DNA of 64,000 nt from Pseudomonas indica NBRC 103045 (GTDB taxonomy: Bacteria > Pseudomonadota > Gammaproteobacteria > Pseudomonadales > Pseudomonadaceae), in assembly GCF_002091635.1 (NCBI RefSeq), contig NZ_BDAC01000010.1, positions 62,001 to 126,000 of the forward strand, written 5' to 3'. Shown here in pieces: positions 36,451 to 43,612 of the stretch. The notes under the pieces were generated by a model. It ran no database searches, had not been told where the DNA came from, and saw only the letters and a list, made by a program, of their open reading frames with translations. The position numbers and the translations under genes are program-made. How positions within the stretch are numbered: position 1 is the stretch's first letter; each line of letters opens with the position of its first letter.

Positions 36451-37644
36451 ATGCGAACGATGCGCTCATTCGTACGCCAGGCAGGCATGACGACTGCATT
36501 GGCTCTTCTGCCGCTGGCCATGGCCCAGGCCGCCCAGGTCGATCTGCTGGTGACCTACGACGACTACAGCAACACCTATTTCAATGGCGACGTCCAGGCC
36601 GCCATGCAGAGCTGGGTCGAACAGATCAACACCATGTACACGAACAGCCAGGTCGACGTGCAACTGCGTCTGGTCGGGGTCATGAACCGAAACGACGCCG
36701 ATACGGATATGGACAATGTCCTGCACAGATTGCGGGTGGACAGCGCCGTGGCGCAGAAGCGCGCCGAACTGGGCGCGGACTACGTCACTCAGTTGCACAA
36801 GGGCAACGACAACTACTGCGGTGTCGGCTACCTGGCGATCCATCCGGATTGGTCGTTCAGTGTGGTAGGCGCGGACTGCGGCGCCCAGGCCATGGCCCAC
36901 GAACTTGGCCACACCATGGGCCTGCATCATTCCCGACGCCAGGGCAACACCAGTGGGGTACGTTACGATTACGCCCTGGGATACGGCGTTGACGGCGTGT
37001 TCGCCACCATCATGGCTTACGGGAGCGTCTTCGGTGCTCCCTCGATACCCAAGTTTTCCAACCCTCGGATTACCTGCAACGGCCTGCCCTGCGGCGTGGA
37101 GGCTGGAAAGCCCGAACAGGCGGATGCCGCGCTGGCCATCAACAACGTGCGCGACGAAATCGCCGGCTTCCTGCCGACCAGGGTCACCCAGGCAACGCCG
37201 GCAACCGCGACCCTCGCCAACGGCACCTACAGCATCAAGGCCAAGCACAGCGGCAAGTGCCTCGATGTGACCGGCGCCTCGACGGCAGATGGCGCGGCGC
37301 TGATCCAATGGACTTGCCACCTGGCCAACAACCAGCGCTGGATTCTCACCGCGCTGGGCGACGGCTACTACGAGGTGAAATCCAAGCACAGCGGCAAGTG
37401 CATGGACGTCACCGGCGCCAGCACTGCGAACGGCGCGCGCCTGCAGCAATTGGCATGCTCGCGCGGTAACCAGCAGCAGTGGCTCATCGAAGCCCAGAGC
37501 GACGGCAACTACCGCATGACCGCACGCCACAGCGGCAAGGTCGCCGATGTGCTCGGGGTATCGCTGAACAATGGCGCGGCCCTCGCCCAGTGGAACTGGC
37601 AGAACGGCAACAACCAGCAGTTCACCTTCACACGCCTGGAATGA
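36451..37644 (+). CDS. Secreted M72/reprolysin-like metalloprotease with ricin-type lectin domain
   Basis: 397 residues. A signal peptide (MRTMRSFVRQAGMTTALALLPLAMAQAA) leads directly into the catalytic domain (QVDLLVTYDDYSNTYF), with no pro-region between. The zinc motif HELGHTMGLHH is at residues 150-160. After residue about 255 comes a three-repeat ricin B/CBM13 beta-trefoil (repeats starting YSIKAKHSGKCLDVTGAST, YEVKSKHSGKCMDVTGAST, YRMTARHSGKVADVLGVSL; QxW-like NQRW, QQQW, QQF). It is likely secreted and carbohydrate-targeted. Its missing pro-region appears to be the product of the preceding gene. Confidence 0.88.
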   Translation: MRTMRSFVRQAGMTTALALLPLAMAQAAQVDLLVTYDDYSNTYFNGDVQAAMQSWVEQINTMYTNSQVDVQLRLVGVMNRNDADTDMDNVLHRLRVDSAVAQKRAELGADYVTQLHKGNDNYCGVGYLAIHPDWSFSVVGADCGAQAMAHELGHTMGLHHSRRQGNTSGVRYDYALGYGVDGVFATIMAYGSVFGAPSIPKFSNPRITCNGLPCGVEAGKPEQADAALAINNVRDEIAGFLPTRVTQATPATATLANGTYSIKAKHSGKCLDVTGASTADGAALIQWTCHLANNQRWILTALGDGYYEVKSKHSGKCMDVTGASTANGARLQQLACSRGNQQQWLIEAQSDGNYRMTARHSGKVADVLGVSLNNGAALAQWNWQNGNNQQFTFTRLE

Positions 37645-37654
37645 CCCACGAACC

Positions 37655-37687
37655 CACGGGCGCCACCTCACGAAGGCAGCGCCCGTG
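37655..37687 (+). terminator. Hairpin after the M72-like protease gene
   Basis: A perfect 9-base stem CACGGGCGC/GCGCCCGTG with a 15-base loop, 10 bases after the protease stop. It is followed by only a short mixed TTC stretch, so it is a weak or Rho-assisted terminator. It separates the protease genes from the R-body locus. Confidence 0.5.
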
Positions 37688-37792
37688 CCGTTCACCTTCC
37701 CTCCCGCCTACCGCTGTCGCCGCCGTAACGGCTCTGGCTCCAATGTTTCTTCTGTAACAGCCTTCACAAATCGACACTGCACACGTCCCACT

Positions 37793-37845
37793 TGATTGAT
37801 CCTTGAGAGCCGCCGTACTGCCTCATCGGAGTTACCGATCAATCA
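37793..37845 (+). promoter_or_regulatory. Inverted repeat upstream of Crp/Fnr regulator
   Basis: TGATTGATC and GATCAATCA form perfect 9-base inverted arms 35 bases apart, the right arm ending 16 bases before the regulator ATG. The words resemble single halves of an FNR-type TTGAT site, but the spacing is too wide for one dimer. It could be an operator with looping or a leader stem. Confidence 0.45.
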
Positions 37846-37860
37846 GGCCAAGGCGAACGC

Positions 37861-38595
37861 ATGCATTCGAACGAGTCAGCGGAAGACAGCCTTCTGCGTC
37901 GCGAAACCCTGTCAGGACAATCTCACCTGTTGCACGGCCTGCCGGCAGAGCTGATCCGGCATGTCGCTCTCCATTCGACCGAACGGACCCTGCGTGACAA
38001 GGACGTGCTGTTCCTCAAGCACGACCCCGACGACTTCATCGCGCTAGTGATCGCTGGGCAGATCTACACCGTTCTCTACGGGCCGGACGGCCGCGAGTTG
38101 ATCATCAACGACATCGGCTCCGGCGAGGTGGTGGGGGAAACCGCGCTGATCCAGCCGAGCCGGCGCGAGACCTCGGCCTATGCCTCAGGCCCCACGCAGG
38201 TGCTGATCCTGAGCCGGCGCCACTTCGCCCCGCTGATCGCCAACCCGACCTTCCTCGAGCGCGCCCTCGCCCTGCTCTGCTCGCGGCTGCGGGAAGCCTC
38301 CAGCTTCGTCGAGATGGTCTGCCTGCATCGCCTGGAATCCCGCCTGGCGCGCTACCTGCTGGCCAGCCTGGCGCAGGATGCGTCCGCCTCCGACGCGGCC
38401 AGCGCGGCGTTGCCGGCCAACCAGAGCATCCTCGCGGCGATGCTCAATGCCAGCCGGCCGAAGCTCAACGCCCAGTTGCAGAGCTGGAAGCGCCAGGGCC
38501 TGATCAGTTGCCGCAGCGACCGCATCCTGATCAACGACATCGGCCAGTTGCGGCGCATGGCGGAACTGCCCTCCGGCGCGGTGTCACCCAGGTAA
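37861..38595 (+). CDS. Crp/Fnr-family transcriptional regulator at the R-body locus
   Basis: 244 residues. The N-terminal cNMP-binding-like beta-roll (DKDVLFLKHDPDDFIALVIAGQIYTVLYGPDGRELIINDIGSGEVVGETAL) has the fold but not clearly the cAMP-binding RTA motif (RRETSAYA is seen instead). It is followed by a long dimer helix (LCSRLREASSFVEMVCLHRLESRLARYLLAS) and a C-terminal helix-turn-helix (ANQSILAAMLNASRPKLNAQLQSWKRQGLI). No Fnr cysteine cluster is seen. It is the first gene of the R-body cluster, 68 bases before the sigma factor gene. Confidence 0.88.
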   Translation: MHSNESAEDSLLRRETLSGQSHLLHGLPAELIRHVALHSTERTLRDKDVLFLKHDPDDFIALVIAGQIYTVLYGPDGRELIINDIGSGEVVGETALIQPSRRETSAYASGPTQVLILSRRHFAPLIANPTFLERALALLCSRLREASSFVEMVCLHRLESRLARYLLASLAQDASASDAASAALPANQSILAAMLNASRPKLNAQLQSWKRQGLISCRSDRILINDIGQLRRMAELPSGAVSPR

Positions 38596-38663
38596 CAGCG
38601 TCGCCGGGCATGCCCCACTCAGACTGCCTCCCAGGCATGAGCACACACAGGGAGGTGGCAACG

Positions 38664-39257
38664 ATGGAGTGTCTTACCCGGCTGAATGGTGGCTTCCTCG
38701 GCATCGACCGGCTCTTCGAGCAGAGCTGGCGCGCCGTCCAGCCTAACCTGCGCAAACGCGCACAGCGCCTGGCCCGGGGCGATCGCGAGCGGGCCGAGGA
38801 GTGGCTCAGCAACACCGCGCTCAAGGCCCTGCTGTTTCTCCGCCGCGCCCCCGAGCGCATTCGCGACCCCGAGGGCTTCATGTTCCTCGTCCTGGAACAC
38901 GTCTACCTGGACAGCGCCCGCCATCACCAGCGCGAGAACCGGCTGTTCGACCATGGCGTGGACCTGCACAGCGAGCAGATCGACCGCTTCGCCTCGCCCG
39001 CCAACCTCCTCGAGCGCCTCGAACAACTGGAGCGGCTCGCCCAGATCGGCGCCGCGGTCGCCCGCCTGCCGCTGCCCCAGCAACGTCTGTTCGAGCTGCG
39101 CTTCATCGAGGATCGTCCCTATGCCGACATCGCCGACGAACTGGGCATCACCCAACCGCTGGTGCGCAAACGCGTGCAATTGCTGCGCAGCCGGTTGGGC
39201 GACCAGCTTTTTTCACAAGGGCGTTCACAAAGCGGCGGCAGCCGCGTTCCTTCCTGA
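38664..39257 (+). CDS. ECF-like RNA polymerase sigma factor of the R-body locus
   Basis: 197 residues with region 2 (RAEEWLSNTALKALLFLRRAPERIRDPEGFMFLVLEHVYLDSARHHQREN) and region 4 HTH (LPLPQQRLFELRFIEDRPYADIADELGITQPLVRKRVQLLRSRL). There is no region 1 or 3, as in ECF factors; it is closest in layout to FecI-like or small ECF proteins. The start at 38664 follows GGGAGGTGG; an alternative MSTHREVAT begins at 38637. No anti-sigma gene follows. It precedes the rebB gene by 95 bases. In PA14 a sigma factor next to the reb genes controls R-body expression, which suggests the same role here. Confidence 0.86.
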   Translation: MECLTRLNGGFLGIDRLFEQSWRAVQPNLRKRAQRLARGDRERAEEWLSNTALKALLFLRRAPERIRDPEGFMFLVLEHVYLDSARHHQRENRLFDHGVDLHSEQIDRFASPANLLERLEQLERLAQIGAAVARLPLPQQRLFELRFIEDRPYADIADELGITQPLVRKRVQLLRSRLGDQLFSQGRSQSGGSRVPS

Positions 39258-39292
39258 CGAGCGATTCGGACACGCGGTGAGCGAGGGCCCCT

Positions 39293-39307
39293 CTCCCGAT
39301 CCGGGAG
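39293..39307 (+). other. Small hairpin between sigma factor and rebB
   Basis: CTCCCG/CGGGAG with an ATC loop, 46-60 bases before the rebB start, in the 95-base gap after the sigma factor gene. There is no U-run after it. It may be a processing or attenuation element separating low-level regulator expression from abundant structural protein expression; this is conjecture. Confidence 0.35.
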
Positions 39308-39352
39308 CGGCGGCACGACGAAGCCAGCCGTTTTCATCCCAAGGAGAGTTCC

Positions 39353-39592
39353 ATGGCAGACAACACAGAGGTCAATCCGCAGATCACCGACGCCGTCACC
39401 CAGACCAACGTCAAGGTGGTGGCCGAAGCCCCGGCCCAGGCCATCGCCTCGCTCTACCAGGTCGCCAGCCACTCGGCCGGGCTATCGCTGCAGAACGCCG
39501 TGTACAGCCAGCAGGCCCTCAACCAGATCTCCACCGCCGTGGTCTCCAAGGCCGTGTCGATGATCATGGCGATCGGCGAAAAGACCTCGTGA
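39353..39592 (+). CDS. R-body structural protein, RebB family
   Basis: 79 residues: MADNTEVNPQITDAVTQTNVKVVAEAPAQAIASLYQ and SLQNAVYSQQALNQISTAVVSKAVSMI. The opening NPQITDAVTQTNVKV is the hallmark of RebB (killing trait) proteins, the subunits of refractile R-bodies: coiled protein ribbons that extend on a trigger. AAGGAGAG lies just upstream. The protein is all-helical and small, with no signal peptide, so assembly is cytoplasmic. It is the first of two RebB-type genes here and was identified by motif and length; no biochemical inference is made. Confidence 0.87.
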   Translation: MADNTEVNPQITDAVTQTNVKVVAEAPAQAIASLYQVASHSAGLSLQNAVYSQQALNQISTAVVSKAVSMIMAIGEKTS

Positions 39593-39621
39593 TCGGCTAG
39601 CCCAGGACAGGAGCACAGGAC

Positions 39622-40272
39622 ATGTTCGGCTTCGGCAAGAAACCCGCTTCTCCAGAAGGCACCGGCAACGGGACGGCACCACCCGCGCCCGATGAAACGG
39701 CGAGCACGCCCGCACAGGACGATCCCCCGGCCACGCCCGGCCCCGGCGTCGCGCTGCCGAAGCGCCCGTCGACCCTGTCGGCGATGACCGACCGCCTGCT
39801 CAACCAGTCCGGCAAGGCCACACCGCCCGACACCAGTGCGCTGAACAGCCAGATCGTCCAGGCGGTGCAGTTGAGCAACGCGGAAACCGCCAGCTATGCG
39901 CCGTCGCAGATCGCCACCGCGCCGGACATGATGATCAGCCAGGCCTCTGCGCTGGTGGCGCAGTCCGCCGCCAACTACTTCGACGGCGTGAGCAAGATTG
40001 CCCTGGCGAGCCAGGCCGTCCTGCTCAAGCAAATGACCGAGAACATCGCCGAGAACAAGCTCGCCCAGGCCGCCGAGGACGCCCTCGGCGCGCTCGCCAC
40101 CGACCTGCTGATGGGGGCCGCCGCCGCGGTTGCCGCAGCCGCCGGCGCACTCGAAGCCGAATCGGCCAGTTTCGCCATCGACAAGATCGACCAGAGCATC
40201 GCGAAGTACGCCGACACCCTGGCCAACCGCAACGGCAAGACGACGCCGCCCGCCGGCGGCGACGCGTCCTGA
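39622..40272 (+). CDS. Enlarged RebB-family protein
   Basis: 216 residues. An N-terminal 65-residue Pro/Thr/Ala-rich extension is followed by a RebB-like core (SALNSQIVQAVQLSNAETASYAPSQIATAPDMMISQASALVAQSAANYFD) and a long Ala-rich helix (LGALATDLLMGAAAAVAAAAGALEAE), ending in a Pro/Gly-rich tail. It aligns with the 79-residue RebB only in the core. It lies 29 bases downstream of rebB. A likely role is second subunit, length or nucleation factor of the R-body; this is inferred. Confidence 0.78.
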   Translation: MFGFGKKPASPEGTGNGTAPPAPDETASTPAQDDPPATPGPGVALPKRPSTLSAMTDRLLNQSGKATPPDTSALNSQIVQAVQLSNAETASYAPSQIATAPDMMISQASALVAQSAANYFDGVSKIALASQAVLLKQMTENIAENKLAQAAEDALGALATDLLMGAAAAVAAAAGALEAESASFAIDKIDQSIAKYADTLANRNGKTTPPAGGDAS

Positions 40273-40290
40273 TAGCAGGAGAACACGCCC

Positions 40291-42480
40291 ATGGCCTACT
40301 TCACGCTGGACAAGCCGACCCTGTTCATGGGGTACCCCTTCGACTTCCACAGCCACTTCGCCGGCATCCTACCGGTGGAAAGCCGCATGCACTGGTCCGC
40401 CGCCGACTGGCCCGCACAGCCCATTCCGCTGCCGAAGGGACGGAGCACCACCTTCCAGGTCGCCAAGGGTCAGGAGCTGTCGTTGATCGGCCTGCTAATG
40501 GCGAAGAACGGCATCCACCCGGACGCCCCGCACGAGGCGAGGGAGAAGGCACGGGAAGCGGCACACTACGAACTCTTCGAACTGGCCCTGCAACGCACCA
40601 TCGCCCGCAACCCCTTCCTGGCCTTCGACAAGGAAGCCTACCTGCGCGGCGAATGCGCGGCGGAAAGCACCTACCTGGCCTGCGCCATCCTGCTCCAGCG
40701 CTTCGGCAACCTCGGGGTCGCCCCGGCCATCGACCAACCCGACCTCTACCGCGCCGTCGCCGAGCTGCTGCGCTCCGAGGCGGTCCGCGACGCGGAAACC
40801 TTCGAACTGGTGCGCTACTTCAACCGCAAAATCTGGACGGCCAACAAATACACGCCGTTCGACGATGCCTACTGGACCCGCGGCATCATCCGCGACCGTC
40901 ACCCCGAGCTGTTCGCCGGCTTCACCCTCTGCTTCCTGCGCGAAGAGGGCATCGCCTACACCCAGACGGCCACCGGCGAAGACGAGATCGACGACCTGAA
41001 CACGCTGTTCGCCGCCTTCAACCAGGCCCACGGGACCGCCTACCGGCTGCTCGCCCACACCGCTCACGGTTACACGGCGCTGACCCCGTTCAACAAGGAT
41101 CTGGCGGCCATCCGCACGCACTTCGAGCTGGTCGGCGACGCCCCGAAAAGCCCCACGCTGGTCGGCATCGACCTGCTGGGCGCGGAAACCCGCACGGGCT
41201 TCTATCGCGACTTCTTCGCCTTCGTCCTGGGCTCGCTTTCGCTATTCAAGACCTACGCGGAAAAGAACCCGGATACCCGCAAGGTGGTGCTGCACATCCA
41301 TTGCGGCGAAGGCACCGGCATCTCCGACAACAACCGGTCGCTGTGCGGCTACTTCCTGCGCAACGCCACCCACGTCGAGCCTGGCGTGTTCTATCGCAAC
41401 CTCTGCGCCTATGCCTACAAATGCTACGCCAACACCCTGCTGCAAGGCCCGGTGAAGCAGCGCGACAAGCGCAACCGCGGCCTGTCCACCGACGACCACA
41501 GCGCCCTGGCCGGACTGTTCGACGAGCTGTTCCAGGACAACAGCCTGACCGTCGCCGGGCTGCGCCTGCGCCGCTTCGACATTACCAGCGCCACCACCCA
41601 GAGCCTGGTCGCCTACTACGCCCGGACCAACATCATGAACCTGAGCCGCGCGCTCGACGCCCAGGACGGGCAAGGCCCGACCTGCTACGAGCGGCTGACG
41701 GAACCGGACTCGCCGTTCACCCTGCGCATCGGCCACGCCTACCACTACCGCAACTACATCGCCAGCAAGTACCCCGCCTTGCTGTTCGACACCAACCTCG
41801 GCAGCAACTTCATCACCGGTGCCGCCGGCCTGTTCGATTCCGCCCAGGCCTACCGCCTCAATCGCGGCCTGCGCCATCTGAATGGCTTCATCGGCACCGA
41901 CGTGCTGCGCGAGCTGATCGACGCCGTGGCCTACCAGGGCGAAGAGCGCCTCGACCAATCCCAGATCGACTACGTCTATGGCCTTACCGCGAGCGAAGCG
42001 GCCTTCCACCAGGGCATGCAGCACTTCGCCCAGCACCTGCCGCCCGGCACGCCGGCAGCGATAGGCGACCGGCTGCACTTCTACTTCCAGCAGCAATGCG
42101 ACCTGCATCGGCCGCTCTGCGAGGGCAAGGGATACCCGCTGCTGCAGCTCTACCTGAAGCTGTTCGCCCAGGTGCTGAACTGGCGCTCCTACCTGCTCGG
42201 CGCCGACGGTCAGGGTGTGGAGCACTCCAACGTCCAGGACGAGGCCATGCGCATGAGCATCTTGCTCAACTATGGCCTGGCCAGCCGTGAGGGCCGGATT
42301 CTCGAAGCGTCGCTGGAAAACACCCACCGGCTCTTCGTCGCCTTGGGCAAGGCGTACTGGGACGCCACCATCGGCACGCCCGGAGAGCCGGCCATCGCCC
42401 TCGAGTGGCGCCGGCTGAGCCGGCTGGAAGGCTTCGAATCGCCCGACTCGGTCGTGCTGATCGAGTCGCGGCGAATCTGA
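40291..42480 (+). CDS. Adenosine-deaminase-like metal-dependent hydrolase in the R-body locus
   Basis: 729 residues. Two features recall the amidohydrolase/ADA family: an N-terminal metal site FDFHSHFAG (His20, His22) and a later H-I-H-C-G-E (His335, His337, Glu340) like the HAGE motif, followed by DTNLGSNFITG, which resembles the family's SN-containing strand. The final catalytic Asp pair is not obvious (a GTD occurs in LNGFIGTDVLREL). There is no signal peptide or membrane helix. It begins 18 bases after the RebB-like gene and has the highest size in the operon. Activity and substrate are unknown; it may be an enzyme or an inactive structural relative. Confidence 0.72.
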   Translation: MAYFTLDKPTLFMGYPFDFHSHFAGILPVESRMHWSAADWPAQPIPLPKGRSTTFQVAKGQELSLIGLLMAKNGIHPDAPHEAREKAREAAHYELFELALQRTIARNPFLAFDKEAYLRGECAAESTYLACAILLQRFGNLGVAPAIDQPDLYRAVAELLRSEAVRDAETFELVRYFNRKIWTANKYTPFDDAYWTRGIIRDRHPELFAGFTLCFLREEGIAYTQTATGEDEIDDLNTLFAAFNQAHGTAYRLLAHTAHGYTALTPFNKDLAAIRTHFELVGDAPKSPTLVGIDLLGAETRTGFYRDFFAFVLGSLSLFKTYAEKNPDTRKVVLHIHCGEGTGISDNNRSLCGYFLRNATHVEPGVFYRNLCAYAYKCYANTLLQGPVKQRDKRNRGLSTDDHSALAGLFDELFQDNSLTVAGLRLRRFDITSATTQSLVAYYARTNIMNLSRALDAQDGQGPTCYERLTEPDSPFTLRIGHAYHYRNYIASKYPALLFDTNLGSNFITGAAGLFDSAQAYRLNRGLRHLNGFIGTDVLRELIDAVAYQGEERLDQSQIDYVYGLTASEAAFHQGMQHFAQHLPPGTPAAIGDRLHFYFQQQCDLHRPLCEGKGYPLLQLYLKLFAQVLNWRSYLLGADGQGVEHSNVQDEAMRMSILLNYGLASREGRILEASLENTHRLFVALGKAYWDATIGTPGEPAIALEWRRLSRLEGFESPDSVVLIESRRI

Positions 42481-42491
42481 GGAGATCCACC

Positions 42492-42671
42492 ATGCCCTCC
42501 TTCGTCCAGTACCTGATTCGCAGCGAGTCGAACGGCCCGGTAACCGCGGCAGCCGAACCGCCGGCACCGCCCGCCGACACCCCCGCGCCGCGCCGCACGG
42601 GCAAGCGCCTGATCGAAGTGCAGGACAGCGACGTGGCCAAGTTGTTGAGCCTGCTGAAACTGCTGAAGTGA
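42492..42671 (+). CDS. Small unknown protein of the R-body locus (59 aa)
   Basis: 59 residues starting MPSFVQYLIRSESNGPV, with a Pro/Ala-rich middle and a basic Leu-rich end (AKLLSLLKLLK). The ATG lies 11 bases after the preceding stop with a GAGGAGATC ribosome site, and the upstream open frame overlapping the preceding gene is discarded. No family recognised. The short amphipathic C-terminal helix could interact with helical R-body subunits, which is speculation. Confidence 0.65.
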   Translation: MPSFVQYLIRSESNGPVTAAAEPPAPPADTPAPRRTGKRLIEVQDSDVAKLLSLLKLLK

Positions 42672-42695
42672 GCCCACCCCACCAGGAGAACCGCC

Positions 42696-42905
42696 ATGCA
42701 AGACGAACTGGAAAACCTCAAGGAACAGGTCAAGTCCCTGCTCTCCGATTGCCTTAACCAGTGGTTGCAGTCGCTTTCCCAGGACCACCCGAACGACATC
42801 CTGGCGCGCCTCAGCCAAATGGCGTTGCAGCTGAGCACCGCCCATACTGCCTTGCACACCGCCTCGGCCCTGTGCGCCACGCCGTCCGGCGACGGCAGCA
42901 GTTGA
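42696..42905 (+). CDS. Small helical unknown protein of the R-body locus (69 aa)
   Basis: 69 residues, MQDELENLKEQVKSLLSDCLNQWLQSLSQDHPNDILARLSQMALQLSTAHTALHTASAL, ending CATPSGDGSS. It is helical, lacks a signal peptide, and has an AGGAGAACC ribosome site. It lies 24 bases after the previous gene. I recognise no family, but it fits in size with minor reb-locus proteins. Confidence 0.65.
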   Translation: MQDELENLKEQVKSLLSDCLNQWLQSLSQDHPNDILARLSQMALQLSTAHTALHTASALCATPSGDGSS

Positions 42906-42983
42906 CGACGGGGCCGCGCCCCTCACGGGCGTGCCTTCCCGGCACGCCCAACGCCACGCATCGCCTTACGGGAAGGAGTACCC

Positions 42984-43514
42984 ATGGCCACTTCGGACGA
43001 ACTGAACCAAAGCCTCAACCGACTGGCGGAAAGCTGGCTGAAACGCCCGCTGACCGCCGTGGAACGGCAGCAGTTGCAGCAATTCCAACTCGGTCTGGCC
43101 GACAAGGCCGGCAGCAACCCCGCCGCCCTGGCCCGACAGCAGGTCGAACAGGCCATCGAGGCCGGCAAGCAGCAGACCCAGGACTCGATCCGGCAGATCC
43201 TGCAGAACGTGCAAAGCGCATCGACCCAGGCCCTCCAGGCCCACGAGAACGGCGAGCAGGCGATCCTCAAGGCGGTGACGGCGGCCCATTCCCTGGCCGA
43301 CCTGCACCCGGCCACATCCGGCTCCACCCAGGCCGGTACCGATCCGGCGGCAACCGCACAGATCGCCAGCCGCCTGGAGGAACTGGTGAAGAACGAAGTA
43401 CAGAAGTGCTTCGAGCAGAACTTCGGCGCGCTCAAGACCCAGCTCGAAAACGCCATCGCCGCCCTCAACGAAACCCACAAGACCGCGCCGTCCGGCACAC
43501 CGCCCCGGTCATAG
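42984..43514 (+). CDS. Helical unknown protein, last gene of the R-body locus
   Basis: 176 residues, almost entirely helical, Gln/Ala-rich (SLNRLAESWLKRPLTAVERQQLQQFQLGLADKAGSNP to LKTQLENAIAALNETHK), consistent with coiled coils, ending in a short Pro/Ser tail. An AAGGAGTACCC ribosome site precedes ATG. No known family. It lies 78 bases after the previous gene. A REP element follows it. Confidence 0.7.
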   Translation: MATSDELNQSLNRLAESWLKRPLTAVERQQLQQFQLGLADKAGSNPAALARQQVEQAIEAGKQQTQDSIRQILQNVQSASTQALQAHENGEQAILKAVTAAHSLADLHPATSGSTQAGTDPAATAQIASRLEELVKNEVQKCFEQNFGALKTQLENAIAALNETHKTAPSGTPPRS

Positions 43515-43527
43515 GTCGCTGAGTCCT

Positions 43528-43580
43528 GTAGAGGCGAATTCATTCGCCTAGGGGCGGTTACGCCGGGCGAATGAGTCCGC
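43528..43580. repeat. REP element, GCGAATTCATTCGCC family
   Basis: TGTAGAGGCGAATTCATTCG, then CGCC, and CGCCGGGCGAATGAGTCC form an incomplete inverted pair between the R-body operon and the convergent DMT exporter gene. It belongs to the family at 17634 and 57791. Confidence 0.7.
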
Positions 43581-43612
43581 GCCGCGTGAGTGCATAAGCC
43601 CGCTCATACGAC

